Below, piece by piece: positions 25,380 through 34,095 of a stretch of 64,000 nucleotides of DNA. The translations under genes were made by a program, and so were the position numbers. A model generated the notes under the pieces. That model searched no databases, was not told the DNA's origin, and worked only from the letters and a program-made list of their open reading frames with translations. The number at the start of each line of letters is the position of its first letter. Positions within the stretch are counted from its first letter, which is position 1. Origin of the DNA: JBBQZU01 sp038207425 (lineage in GTDB: Bacteria; Bacteroidota; Bacteroidia; Flavobacteriales_D; Cryomorphaceae); contig JBBQZU010000004.1 in the NCBI GenBank assembly GCA_038207425.1, positions 134,170 through 198,169 of the forward strand, in the 5' to 3' direction.

Positions 25380-26369
25380 GTGCGTCAATCATTGGCCTTA
25401 CTTATCACATTCATTGCTCTGGCTCCAAATGCAGGTGCTCAGGACAATGTGGTAGCCGGGTATGTGCTTACCGGTTCGAGCCGGCTCGACCACCTTGCCG
25501 GCAGAAGGGACCCCGTACCTGGCGTAAGTGCCCGCAACATCACCATTCCGCTCAAGCGCAGTGGAAAGCTGCTACTTATTGAAGCAGAAGTGGATGGGGT
25601 AAAGGGTGATTTTATTTTTGACACCGGAGCGCCTTATCTCGTTCTCAACCAAACCTATTTCAGAACCGACACCAAAAGCAGAAACCTTAGTGCAGGTGGT
25701 ATTACCGGCGGTGGCGACTACCAGCAATCGCAACAAGTGAAAAGACTCACCATGAGCGGTGTGGAATACCTGAACCTTCAGGCCGACCTCACTCCGCTAG
25801 GTCATATTGAAGATGCCAGAGGCGTAAAAATACTCGGACTAGTTGGTTTGAATCTTTTCAAGGCATTCGAAATGGAAATAGATGTGCGTAACAATGAGCT
25901 CTATTTAAGGCTTACCGACGATTTAGGAAATGTTAAGTCAGCAACGCCTTTCAAACCTGATTTGGTGCACCCAATCAAAATATCAAACAATGCCATTTTT
26001 GTGGATTGTAGTATTGCCGGCAAGCGGCTCACTTATGTACTCGATACCGGCGCTGAGATCAATACTCTGACTGTTTTTTGCGGTAAAAAGGTGATGGAAA
26101 CGATTTCGATCCAAGGTAGGTCGCAACTCATGGGCACAGGGAGCCAGAAAGTGGAGGTGCTTTACGGTAGCATAAGTGCATTGAATATTGGTGTGATTGC
26201 TTTCGCGAATATGAGAACACTCCTCACTGATATGGGCGATATGAGCGGATCATACGGTATGGTGGTTGATGGAATATTGGGGTACGACTTTCTGGATCGT
26301 GGCAGGCTGAGGGTCAATTTCATCAAAAAGACAATGGAAATGCAATTTTTTGATAATTTTAAGGAGTAG
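25380..26369 (+). CDS. Secreted retropepsin-like aspartyl protease with two active-site motifs
   Basis: The protein has 329 residues from GTG 25380; an in-frame TGA three codons earlier excludes longer forms. A signal peptide (SLALLITFIALAPNAGAQ) is present. Two DTGA motifs occur, at Asp81 (FIFDTGAPYLVL) and Asp222 (YVLDTGAEINTL), each followed by a hydrophobic-Gly pattern (ILGLVGLNLF; ILGYDFL). This indicates a single-chain, pepsin-like pseudodimer made from two retropepsin-type halves. It should be periplasmic or surface-associated. It is followed three bases later by the multi-CBM protein gene, so the two form an operon. Confidence 0.85.
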   Translation: MRQSLALLITFIALAPNAGAQDNVVAGYVLTGSSRLDHLAGRRDPVPGVSARNITIPLKRSGKLLLIEAEVDGVKGDFIFDTGAPYLVLNQTYFRTDTKSRNLSAGGITGGGDYQQSQQVKRLTMSGVEYLNLQADLTPLGHIEDARGVKILGLVGLNLFKAFEMEIDVRNNELYLRLTDDLGNVKSATPFKPDLVHPIKISNNAIFVDCSIAGKRLTYVLDTGAEINTLTVFCGKKVMETISIQGRSQLMGTGSQKVEVLYGSISALNIGVIAFANMRTLLTDMGDMSGSYGMVVDGILGYDFLDRGRLRVNFIKKTMEMQFFDNFKE

Positions 26370-26372
26370 CTC

Positions 26373-27848
26373 ATGGAGAAGGTTAGGAGTTTAGTTCTTT
26401 TTACAATTGTGCTGCTTTCCACCATTGGAAGAGTGGCTGCTCAAGTTCAGGATGTCCTTTCCCGAGTGGAAGATGGTAGGTTTATCATTGAGCTCGACAA
26501 AAGGTGGAGCGCCGAAACCCGCAGCAGGGCGCAAGTGATGTACGAGCTTGATAGTGCCATGGTCGCCAAGGTATTGTCCGATAAAGCAGGTGCTGAAATC
26601 ACAGCAATATCTGAAACATGGAGCGTGAAAAAAATTGATAGCTATAGGTACGAAATTTCAAAAACCCTTGAAGGAATGTCGAAAGGCTATGATTGGGGAA
26701 AAGTTTGGATCGCTGATCCTTCGGCACAAAATCAAATGGAAGGTCCCGGCTATCCCGATCCGGTTGCAACCGTATTCGGCTTTAATAATTTCAAAGGCAA
26801 TACCTTCAGTCAAAGCAGTTCTGGAAAGGTGAAAATACAATTCAAGAATAATAAAAATGCGCGTAATATTTTGATCACTGGATCATTCAATAATTGGAGC
26901 ACCTCGGGTATACCCATGAAGCAAACGGCAGACGGATGGGAAGTGAATCTAGATCTTAAGCCGGGAAAATATTTCTATAAATTCATTGCTAATGGGCAAT
27001 GGATGTACGATGGGGATAATATTAACCGTGAGCCTGATGGTTATGAAAGCTATAATTCAGTATTTTATGTAACCAATAAGCGATTTGAACTGCAAGGTTT
27101 TGCGATGGCAAAAGAAGTAATACTCTCAGGCAGCTTTAATGGCTGGAATAGGAAGGAAGTACGCATGAGCCGCACCGACACCGGTTGGTTCGTGGATGTG
27201 TATCTCAGGGATGGTACGCATACCTACAAGTTTTTGGTAGATGGAAACTGGGTATATGATGAAGCAAATCCTAAACGGGTTCCGGATGGCTATGGAAGTC
27301 AAAACTCCGTGATCGCTCATGGTGAGCCTATATTGTTCTCATTGAAGGGCTATACCACTGCCGAGAAAGTAATCCTTTCGGGAAATTTTAACGGTTGGCA
27401 CGAAGACGAATTGCTCATGGAAAAAACAGAAACGGGCTGGCAATTGCCGTATGCACTGGCCACCGGAAATTATGAGTATCGCTATATTGTAGATGGCCAA
27501 TGGGTTTCTGATCCCAACAACCCATACCGAATAGACCATGGCGATCACAACAATAGTTTTAAAGCGGTAAACCCCAATCACAAATTCACACTTAAAGGTT
27601 TTTCACCTTCGGCAAAGGTACTGGTTACGGGCTCGTTTACCGGCTGGAGCAACGACAATAATGTAATGGTTCGCAGCGGCGATGAATGGATTTTTCCGAT
27701 GTACATCTCGCCGGGTAAACACCATTATAAGTTTGTTGTAAACGGCGCGTGGATCGTTGATCCCGGCAACCCATATTTCGAAGACAATGAATTCAGAACC
27801 GGCAATTCAGTACTGTGGATTGAAGCGCCACAGGCCGGAAAAAAATAA
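26373..27848 (+). CDS. Secreted protein with four tandem glycogen-binding (CBM48/AMPK-type) modules
   Basis: The 491-residue protein has a signal peptide (residues 1-23). A unique N-terminal region (25-145) precedes four tandem beta-sandwich modules of about 80 residues at 152-233, 237-316, 321-398 and 403-483. Each has the AMPK-beta/CBM48 pattern: V.[IL]SG.FNGW...., then ..GW......L..G...YKF.V.G.W..D..NP, then the NSV ending. The conserved tryptophans (FNNW, FNGW, FNGW, FTGW; W before x-x-D) are those that stack on alpha-glucan. There is no catalytic domain and no T9SS tail. It likely binds glycogen- or starch-like glucan outside the cytoplasm, or serves as a repeat scaffold. Its operon partner is the aspartyl protease. 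Confidence 0.9.
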   Translation: MEKVRSLVLFTIVLLSTIGRVAAQVQDVLSRVEDGRFIIELDKRWSAETRSRAQVMYELDSAMVAKVLSDKAGAEITAISETWSVKKIDSYRYEISKTLEGMSKGYDWGKVWIADPSAQNQMEGPGYPDPVATVFGFNNFKGNTFSQSSSGKVKIQFKNNKNARNILITGSFNNWSTSGIPMKQTADGWEVNLDLKPGKYFYKFIANGQWMYDGDNINREPDGYESYNSVFYVTNKRFELQGFAMAKEVILSGSFNGWNRKEVRMSRTDTGWFVDVYLRDGTHTYKFLVDGNWVYDEANPKRVPDGYGSQNSVIAHGEPILFSLKGYTTAEKVILSGNFNGWHEDELLMEKTETGWQLPYALATGNYEYRYIVDGQWVSDPNNPYRIDHGDHNNSFKAVNPNHKFTLKGFSPSAKVLVTGSFTGWSNDNNVMVRSGDEWIFPMYISPGKHHYKFVVNGAWIVDPGNPYFEDNEFRTGNSVLWIEAPQAGKK

Positions 27849-27853
27849 AAGCA

Positions 27854-27875
27854 ACGGGATGAATATTCAACCCGT
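27854..27875. terminator. Inverted repeat between convergent genes, possible bidirectional terminator
   Basis: ACGGG and CCCGT enclose the palindrome TGAATATTCA with one A/A mismatch on each side, giving a near-perfect 22-bp hairpin between the multi-CBM gene and rocD. There is no strong T-tract, so factor-independent termination is uncertain. Confidence 0.45.
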
Positions 27876-27901
27876 CGCAGCTATTTTCAAATTTGATCTT
27901 T

Positions 27902-29182
27902 TCAGGCCTTGTATTCCAGAATCGATTTACGGATGATCGCTACGCAATCCATCAATTGCGCTTCGGTCATCACCAGCGGCGGAGCGAATCTGATAATATT
28001 TCCGTGCGTTGGTTTGGCTAAAAGTCCATTCTCAGCCATGGCCAAGCAAATATTCCAGGCTGTTTCGCTTTCAGGTGAGTCATTGATCACCACGGCGTTG
28101 AGTAGCCCTTTTCCGCGGACGAGTTTTACAAGCTTCGTTTCTTCCCCAAGTTTCTTCATTTCCTTTCGGAAAATATGGCCAAGACGGCGGGCATTTTGCG
28201 TAAGCTTTTCATCGCGAATTACGTCGAGGGCGGCTATCGCTACTCTGCAGGCGAGCGGATTTCCCCCAAAGGTACTCCCGTGCTGACCCGGGCCTATCAC
28301 ATACATCACAGTATCATTTGCCAATACTGCCGAAACGGGATATACACCGCCCGATAACGCCTTACCCAGAATAAGAATATCGGGCTGCGCAAATGTGCTT
28401 TGGCGCTCGCAGTGACCTGCACATGTACAGTTGCCACATACTGCCAAAAGGCTACCCGTGCGGCCTATTCCTGTTTGTACCTCATCGGCTATAAACAGCA
28501 CGTCGCGCTCACGGCAAAGGTCTGCCGCAATTTTCAAATATTCGTCGGCAGGGGTAAATACGCCCGCTTCGCCCTGAATGGGTTCCACGAGAAAACCTGC
28601 CACGTTCGGGTCTTTCAAAGCTTCCTTCAATGCTTCGATATCGTCATAAGGTATTTTGATAAACCCTCCCGGAAATGGTCCGAAATTCTTTCTGGCTCCT
28701 TTGTCGCTGCTGAAAGATACAATAGTCGTAGTGCGACCGTGGAAGTTATTATCGCATACAATAATTTGTGCCTTGTCTTCACTAATGCCTTTGTGCTCGT
28801 AAGCCCATTTGCGGCAGAGTTTTATAGCGGTTTCCACGGCTTCGGCGCCTGAATTCATAGGCAGTACCTTGTCGAAACCAAAGTACTTCGTTACGTACTC
28901 AGCATAATCGCTCAGCGCATCACTGTGGAAAGCTCTTGATACAAGGGTAAGTTTGCTCGCCTGATCGGTGAGCGCCTTTACAATTTTAGGATGGCAATGG
29001 CCCTGGTTTACTGCCGAGTAAGCCGAAAGGAAATCGTAGTACTTTTTTCCGTCTACATCCCAAACAAATACGCCTTCGCCTCGCTCGAGAACCACCGGCA
29101 AAGGGTGGTAATTGTGGGCTCCATACTTCTCCTCTCTCGCTATTGCTGAGGCTGAGGCATTTTTTAGTGTCAGCGTATTCAT
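27902..29182 (-). CDS. rocD: Ornithine aminotransferase
   Basis: The protein has 426 residues from ATG 29182; the frame upstream to 29599 is unsupported. It is a class III PLP-dependent aminotransferase: YDFLSAYSAVNQGHCHPKIV near the N-terminus, MNSGAEAVETAIKL (cofactor phosphate), FLVEPIQGEAGV, LFIADEVQTGIGRTG and the PLP-binding lysine in DILILGKALSGG. It converts ornithine and 2-oxoglutarate to glutamate semialdehyde and glutamate, feeding proline metabolism. Between the Asp-containing ADEVQTGIGRTG and the lysine segment lies a cysteine-rich insertion (VCGNCTCAGHCERQS, four Cys) that is absent from the classic enzymes I know. It is divergent from rlmD. Confidence 0.93.
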   Translation of the reverse strand: MNTLTLKNASASAIAREEKYGAHNYHPLPVVLERGEGVFVWDVDGKKYYDFLSAYSAVNQGHCHPKIVKALTDQASKLTLVSRAFHSDALSDYAEYVTKYFGFDKVLPMNSGAEAVETAIKLCRKWAYEHKGISEDKAQIIVCDNNFHGRTTTIVSFSSDKGARKNFGPFPGGFIKIPYDDIEALKEALKDPNVAGFLVEPIQGEAGVFTPADEYLKIAADLCRERDVLFIADEVQTGIGRTGSLLAVCGNCTCAGHCERQSTFAQPDILILGKALSGGVYPVSAVLANDTVMYVIGPGQHGSTFGGNPLACRVAIAALDVIRDEKLTQNARRLGHIFRKEMKKLGEETKLVKLVRGKGLLNAVVINDSPESETAWNICLAMAENGLLAKPTHGNIIRFAPPLVMTEAQLMDCVAIIRKSILEYKA

Positions 29183-29299
29183 ACTTTCAGTGTTGGGTGG
29201 TTTGCCATGGCCTATGCCAAAAGCGCCGCAAAGGTCGTCGAAATAGTGATATCCGCCAAATTTCATTCCTTTGCGACTGCTTATAACAAGGCTTGAAAG

Positions 29300-30736
29300 G
29301 TGAGTAAAACGAAAACAAAATATCATAGAGGAACCATCCTGGATGTGGAAATATCTAAGATGGCATTTGGCGGACAGGGCATAGCGCGCATGGCTACCGA
29401 TGATGGAGAGTTGGTGGTGTTCGTGCCAAATACCATACCCGGGCAAAAGGTGCGCTGCCGTGTGGAGAAATCGCGCAAGAACCACCTTGAAACACGCCTT
29501 GAAGCGGTATTGCAGGCCAGTCCGGATGAAGTGATTACTGAATACCAGCCTATAGCAGGAGCTCCGTACATTACGCTGCCCATCGCCCTGCAGGAGCAAT
29601 ACAAGCGCGAAACCTCCATTGATCTTTTTCGAAGAATTGGCGGAATACGCGATGCCGCTGATCGTTTTGATACGTTCGTTTCATCACCTTCGCATTTACA
29701 TTACCGCAACAAGATGGAGTATGCCTTTGCTGCCATTCGCTACGACCTGAATACGGGCGAAGAAGTCGATGACTTTGCCCTGGGTTTCAAACACCGCGGT
29801 ACCTGGTGGATGGTGGAGAATCTCGACGCTGACAGCGGGCTATTCGACGCTCAGGCAGAATCGAACCTGCATCTGGTAAGAAAGTTTTGTATAGCCTCTG
29901 GTTTGCCCCCCTGGCACGCTCCGCGCCGCGAAGGTTTTTTTCGCTTTCTCACCGTGCGAAAGAGCCACGCCGAAAATACCCTGCTCTTCAATTTGGTTAC
30001 TACAAGCCACCAACTCCATGCTTTTGATATGGATGGGTTTGTAGCTCTGATGAAAGGGCTTTTTGCCGAAAGGCTCGCCGGTATATTGCATACCGTAAAC
30101 GACGAAACCGGCGACAGAACCCAACCTACTGATGGCAACTGCAGCCTGATTTACGGCACTGATCATATTACTGAAGTGGTGCTCGGTATCCCCTTTAAAA
30201 TCAGCATGCAGAGCTTTTTTCAAACCAATCCGCAGTGCGCTGCATTGCTCTACACCAAGGCCATAGATTACCTTTCGGAAAATGTGGAAGATGGGGGTAT
30301 AGTGCTCGATCTTTTTTGCGGTACTGGCACCATTTCGCAGCTTGTGGCAAACAGACTTACCAATAGCACAGTGGTAGGAGTGGATATTGCCCAGGCCGCA
30401 ATAGCCGATGCACAAAAGAGCGCTGCAGGCCGCGACAATATTAAGTTTTATACAGCCGACGCGGGAAAATTTCTGTTTGAACATCCCGAATATGCCGGCA
30501 GGATCAATGCCATTGTTCTTGACCCACCGCGGGCTGGCATAGCTCCTAAAACCCTGGCGCGGGTAATCAACCTTGCGGCTCCTGCCATTGTTTACATTTC
30601 ATGCAATCCGGCTACACTCGCACGCGATACCAACACATTGGAAGCTTCAGGCTATACTTTGGCTAAATTCTCGTTGGTCGATCAGTTTCCGCACACCTCG
30701 CATGTGGAGGCGGTATCGGTGTTTCACAAAAAATAA
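29300..30736 (+). CDS. rlmD: RlmD-like 23S rRNA (uracil-C5)-methyltransferase without the Fe-S cysteines
   Basis: The protein has 478 residues from GTG. An N-terminal TRAM domain (about 8-70: GTILDVEISKMAFGGQGIAR) is followed by the TrmA/RlmD catalytic domain. This has SAM motif I VLDLFCGTGTISQLV, the motif DPPRAG and the catalytic cysteine in YISCNPATLARD. It methylates a uracil of 23S rRNA. The region that in RlmD holds C-x5-CGGC for a 4Fe-4S cluster reads EYQPIAGAPYITLPIALQEQ here (81-100), with no cysteine at all, so this enzyme must work without that cluster. The TPMT-like gene follows after 4 bp. Confidence 0.87.
   Translation: MSKTKTKYHRGTILDVEISKMAFGGQGIARMATDDGELVVFVPNTIPGQKVRCRVEKSRKNHLETRLEAVLQASPDEVITEYQPIAGAPYITLPIALQEQYKRETSIDLFRRIGGIRDAADRFDTFVSSPSHLHYRNKMEYAFAAIRYDLNTGEEVDDFALGFKHRGTWWMVENLDADSGLFDAQAESNLHLVRKFCIASGLPPWHAPRREGFFRFLTVRKSHAENTLLFNLVTTSHQLHAFDMDGFVALMKGLFAERLAGILHTVNDETGDRTQPTDGNCSLIYGTDHITEVVLGIPFKISMQSFFQTNPQCAALLYTKAIDYLSENVEDGGIVLDLFCGTGTISQLVANRLTNSTVVGVDIAQAAIADAQKSAAGRDNIKFYTADAGKFLFEHPEYAGRINAIVLDPPRAGIAPKTLARVINLAAPAIVYISCNPATLARDTNTLEASGYTLAKFSLVDQFPHTSHVEAVSVFHKK
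30062..30075 (-). repeat. Copy 3 of the AGCCTTTCGGCAAA motif
   Basis: This exact 14-bp copy is in inverted orientation inside rlmD, where the plus strand encodes FAERL. Confidence 0.55.
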
Positions 30737-30740
30737 AGTG

Positions 30741-31331
30741 ATGGACATTAAACTGGATAGCAACTATTGGCAAACCCTCTGGAATGAAGGCCAAACCGGC
30801 TGGGATATTGGCTACGCATCTACTCCTATTGCGGAGTATATCGATCAGCTCAGCGATAAATCCATTAAAATTCTCATTCCAGGTTGTGGCAACGCATGGG
30901 AAGGGGAGTACCTGATTTCAAAGGGATTTCAAAATACGAGTGTTATTGATATTGCCCCGGTTGCGTTGGAAAATCTTAGCCACCGATTTCCTGGTTTCCC
31001 CAAAGATCAACTTATTGAAGGTAATTTCTTTGAGCATAAAGGCGAATACGATCTTATCATCGAACAAACCTTTTTTTGTGCTTTAGATACTTCACTTCGC
31101 AGAGCGTATGCCCTAAAAATGCATGAGTTACTGGTTCCAGGCGGAAAGCTGGTAGGGCTGCTTTTTGATACCCCGCTGAACGAAAGCCATCCTCCATTTG
31201 GCGGCAGCCGCGCAGAGTACCTTACTTACTTCAGCGACCTTTTTGAATTGCATACCTTCGGGGCGGCCTTCAATTCTATCAAGCCACGTGCAGGTAGTGA
31301 ATTATTTATTAATTTGATTAAGAAGGGTTAA
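30741..31331 (+). CDS. TPMT-family SAM-dependent methyltransferase
   Basis: The protein has 196 residues from ATG 30741, 4 bp after the rlmD stop. The opening W.TLWNEGQTGWDIG is the signature of thiopurine/thiol S-methyltransferase-like enzymes, ILIPGCGNAWEGEYLISKGF is the SAM-binding loop, and FDTPLNESHPPFGGSRAEYL resembles the conserved PPxGG segment. It probably methylates a small thiol, halide or metalloid compound in the cytosol; the substrate is not evident. It overlaps the convergent cytochrome gene by 4 bp. Confidence 0.85.
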   Translation: MDIKLDSNYWQTLWNEGQTGWDIGYASTPIAEYIDQLSDKSIKILIPGCGNAWEGEYLISKGFQNTSVIDIAPVALENLSHRFPGFPKDQLIEGNFFEHKGEYDLIIEQTFFCALDTSLRRAYALKMHELLVPGGKLVGLLFDTPLNESHPPFGGSRAEYLTYFSDLFELHTFGAAFNSIKPRAGSELFINLIKKG

Positions 31332-31768
31332 GATGCCTTTACGTAAAGCTTTTTGATGGTGGGAATAGGGCCGGTGCAGTACGATTGATGGCACTGTATG
31401 CAGGCGGTTACCATGTTATTATATGCTTCCCGGGCCAGGTCTATATTGTTGGCTTCCAGAAACCCATCGAGCGCTCCCTGATAGTTCATCGAAAAACCAT
31501 CGAAAACTGGACCAGTTACATTGGGGTTGGTAGGGGTGCTGCCCACAATGCGGTTGTAAATCTCTGTGCTATCGGCAGGTAGTTTGCCCTGCATCAGATC
31601 ATCGCGCCAGTTTTTGGCATTTACGTGAATTTCTTTCATCAACAAAGCCAGCTCGCTCGGTTGGGTCATCTTCATAGTTGTATTCGCCAGCGCATCATCT
31701 TTGCCTTTGTCAGAGCTGCAGGCATAAACTATGGATGCCATAATGAGAAGGACGGTGTATTTCTTCAT
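31328..31768 (-). CDS. Mono-heme c-type cytochrome lipoprotein
   Basis: The 146-residue protein has a lipoprotein signal (LLIMASIVYAC, cysteine at 17). The only heme motif, CIQCH, is near the C-terminus (residues 123-127) within an otherwise helical protein. This matches the layout of cytochrome c-prime-like four-helix cytochromes, in which the heme site sits on the last helix. It probably serves electron transfer or gas binding in the periplasm. It is divergent from the phosphoribosyltransferase gene. Confidence 0.82.
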   Translation of the reverse strand: MKKYTVLLIMASIVYACSSDKGKDDALANTTMKMTQPSELALLMKEIHVNAKNWRDDLMQGKLPADSTEIYNRIVGSTPTNPNVTGPVFDGFSMNYQGALDGFLEANNIDLAREAYNNMVTACIQCHQSYCTGPIPTIKKLYVKAS

Positions 31769-31773
31769 AGGTT

Positions 31774-31808
31774 CAAATGTATGCCAAAGATGCGAATTGT
31801 TACTTTTG
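31774..31808. promoter_or_regulatory. Divergent pair of -7 elements (TAnnTTTG)
   Basis: On the minus strand TACATTTG (31774-31781) lies 5 bp before the cytochrome ATG, and on the plus strand TACTTTTG (31801-31808) lies 15 bp before the phosphoribosyltransferase ATG at 31824. Both fit the Bacteroidota -7 consensus; -33 elements are not clear. If the minus-strand element is real, the cytochrome mRNA would be almost leaderless. Confidence 0.4.
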
Positions 31809-31823
31809 GTGCAAAATCAACCC

Positions 31824-32327
31824 ATGTCGACAGAGCAAACGCTAATACTTAATACAGATCAGATCAAACAGAAGTTGATGCGCATGGCGTATCAAATATA
31901 CGAGCAGCATCACAACCAAAAGGAATTGGTGATGGTGGCCATAGAGCCTCAGGGCTTGCAACTTGCCGACAGGCTGCTTCCGCTGCTTCGCGATATATCA
32001 GTTGCTGACGTGAAACTTTACAGCCTGAAGCTCGACAAGAAGAACGTACTCGGTGAAATTATTTGCTCAGATCCGTCGGTGCGTTTTGACGGCAAGTCGG
32101 TGCTATTGGTTGATGACGTGCTCAATTCAGGCCGCACGTTGATGTATGCTGCGCGCTTCATTCTCTCTCAACCGGTGGCAAGGCTTACTACCGCAGTATT
32201 GGTAGATAGGCAGCACAGGCAGTTTCCCATCAGGGCTGATTTTGTAGGCCTTTCGCTGAGCACAACTCTGCAAGATCATATCAATGTGCAATTTCTGGAA
32301 AGTAGCGAAGCAGTTTACCTCGAGTAG
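31824..32327 (+). CDS. Phosphoribosyltransferase (PyrR/HGPRT-like)
   Basis: The protein has 167 residues from ATG 31824 (MSTEQTLILNTDQIKQKL); the open frame upstream to 31731 lies in the divergent cytochrome gene. The PRPP-binding loop SVLLVDDVLNSGRTLMYAAR (about 96-115) is unmistakable, and VDRQHRQFPIRADFVGLSL resembles the PyrR C-terminal segment. It may be a pyrimidine regulator/uracil phosphoribosyltransferase or a purine salvage enzyme. It overlaps aroK, convergent, by 13 bp. Confidence 0.87.
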   Translation: MSTEQTLILNTDQIKQKLMRMAYQIYEQHHNQKELVMVAIEPQGLQLADRLLPLLRDISVADVKLYSLKLDKKNVLGEIICSDPSVRFDGKSVLLVDDVLNSGRTLMYAARFILSQPVARLTTAVLVDRQHRQFPIRADFVGLSLSTTLQDHINVQFLESSEAVYLE

Positions 32328-32848
32328 TTGCGCAGCCTTTCGGCAAATGCAGCTATGGCAGAAGCAGATGCATTTTCAGTATTGAAAGTTAGGTGCGCTC
32401 TTTCGTAAAAAGCTGTTCTTTCCGCAATATGATTTTCAATAAATCCTGGCATTTCATCGGATGGAATATTTTCAAGAAGCGGTCTCTTCGTTTTGGCATT
32501 TTGCAGGCGTTGTGCAATCGCTTTAGGCGAAAGCTGCAGCCATGCAACCACACCTGTGGCCAGCATCAGTTGCATATTTATGCGATGGCAAGGGGCGCCA
32601 CCTCCTGTGGCAAGTACAAAATCATTTTCACTGAAGGTGCTTCCTTCGATGAACTGTGTAAGTTGCCTCGACTCTATTTCGCGAAAGCCCTGCTCGCCTC
32701 TTATGGCAAAAAGTTCACTTACCGATATTTTGGATTCGGCTTCAATTTGCTTGTCGAGATCAACGAATGGAAGGCCCAGATGCGCGGCGATTCGCTTGCC
32801 AATTGTAGATTTACCCACCCCCATATATCCTATCAGAAATACCTTCAT
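32315..32848 (-). CDS. aroK: Shikimate kinase
   Basis: The protein has 177 residues from ATG 32848. Walker A is GYMGVGKST (7-15), DLDKQIEAE carries the shikimate-binding Asp, FREIES includes the substrate-binding Arg, and VLATGGGAPC is the glycine-rich loop. It phosphorylates shikimate at O3 with ATP in the aromatic amino acid pathway. The 3' end contains an exact copy of the 14-bp interspersed motif, encoding FAERL four residues before the end of the protein. Confidence 0.93.
   Translation of the reverse strand: MKVFLIGYMGVGKSTIGKRIAAHLGLPFVDLDKQIEAESKISVSELFAIRGEQGFREIESRQLTQFIEGSTFSENDFVLATGGGAPCHRINMQLMLATGVVAWLQLSPKAIAQRLQNAKTKRPLLENIPSDEMPGFIENHIAERTAFYERAHLTFNTENASASAIAAFAERLRNYSR
32329..32350 (+). 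repeat. Copy 4 of the AGCCTTTCGGCAAA motif
   Basis: The core is at 32334-32347, inside the 3' end of aroK. The 22-bp segment is identical to intergenic 6915-6936. Confidence 0.6.
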
Positions 32849-32896
32849 AATCGCAAGTGCGATGATAAAGCTATTTTCGCAGAAAATATTAACCTG

Positions 32897-34066
32897 ATGC
32901 ATGCTATTGAAGTAAACGATCGAAAAATATTAAAGGCCTTTCACCGCGTACCCGCTATTATCTATGCCAATGATGCGAATTATATACCGCATCTGAGGCA
33001 AGATATCGACAAGGTATTTGACCCGGTAAAGAATAAACTCTACAAGGAAGGAGGGAAGTCAGAGCGCTGGATTTTCTATGATGATTCGGGCGCTTTGGCC
33101 GGCAGGGTAGCGGCATTTGTGAATCCCAAAACCGCCTATCAGGAAGATCAACCCACAGGAGGGTTTGGTTTTTTTGAGTGTGTGGATGATTACAGCCTGG
33201 CTTCATTCATCTTTGACACAGCCCGCTCGTGGCTGGCCTTGCAGGGCATGGAAGCCATGGATGGCCCTGTGAATTTCGGAGAACGAAATCAGTTTTGGGG
33301 CTGCCTTACGAAAAATTTTACCGACCCCAATAGCTACGCGATGAACTACAACCCTCCTTACTATCCGGGTTTCTTTGACCGGTATGGCTTCGGGGTATAC
33401 TTTGATCAGTATCTCTACACCCGCAGTGCGCTGGAACCTGTGCAACCCGTTTTTCTGCGCAAGTACCACCAACTGATCAATGAGTCCAAACTGCGCGTTA
33501 CCAACATCAAGGGGATGAACCTTGATAAAGTAGCGCAAGATTTCAGAAAAGTGTACAATGGCGCGTGGGGCGGCTATTCAGGATTCAAAGAAATATCGGA
33601 GAGCGCGGCCGCAAAAATTGTGAAAGCGCTAAAGCCCGTGCTTGACCCGTTGATTGTCGTTTTTGCGTATGACGGCGATGAACCGGTGGCATTTTACGTG
33701 AATATTCCGGAGCTTAACGAGATATTCAACCGCGTAAATGGCGATCTGAACCTTTGGGGTAAGCTGGTGTTTTTATACCACAAGTGGCGCCGCACACCCC
33801 GCACTCTTGTGGGTATTGTTTTTGGTGTGGTTAAAGAGTGGCAGGGGAAAGGAGTAGAAGGAGCAATGATAAAATTCATGGGCGATCAAGTAGACAGCGG
33901 TGTGATCAAATACAACCGTACCGTACTACAGTGGATCGGTGATTTTAATCCGCGAATGCTCAAGGTTTGTGAAAATTTGGGGGCTATAAGGTACCGTGAA
34001 ATGAAGACCTTCAGGTTTTTATTCGATCGAAAAAAAGAGTTTAAACGCTATCCCATAGTTACATAG
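32897..34066 (+). CDS. GNAT-fold acyltransferase-like protein
   Basis: The protein has 389 residues from ATG 32897; the frame is open to 32393 but that part is antisense to aroK. The N-terminal part (RWIFYDDSGALAGRVAAFVN, about 56-76) and the C-terminal part (VGIVFGVVKEWQGKGVEGAM with the acetyl-CoA-loop-like Q-x-G-x-G) resemble the two halves of a GNAT or FemX-like acyltransferase. Large GNAT-like proteins of this size are frequent in Bacteroidota and uncharacterised. There are no membrane segments and no operon partners: it is divergent from aroK and followed by a tRNA gene. Confidence 0.72.
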   Translation: MHAIEVNDRKILKAFHRVPAIIYANDANYIPHLRQDIDKVFDPVKNKLYKEGGKSERWIFYDDSGALAGRVAAFVNPKTAYQEDQPTGGFGFFECVDDYSLASFIFDTARSWLALQGMEAMDGPVNFGERNQFWGCLTKNFTDPNSYAMNYNPPYYPGFFDRYGFGVYFDQYLYTRSALEPVQPVFLRKYHQLINESKLRVTNIKGMNLDKVAQDFRKVYNGAWGGYSGFKEISESAAAKIVKALKPVLDPLIVVFAYDGDEPVAFYVNIPELNEIFNRVNGDLNLWGKLVFLYHKWRRTPRTLVGIVFGVVKEWQGKGVEGAMIKFMGDQVDSGVIKYNRTVLQWIGDFNPRMLKVCENLGAIRYREMKTFRFLFDRKKEFKRYPIVT

Positions 34067-34095
34067 CACCAATATATTCTTGTTGATCAATTTGT

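Noticed and set aside
32393..32896. N-terminal extension of the GNAT-like protein
   Set aside because: The extension is entirely antisense to aroK, has no recognisable features, and an ATG at 32897 gives a normal-looking start.
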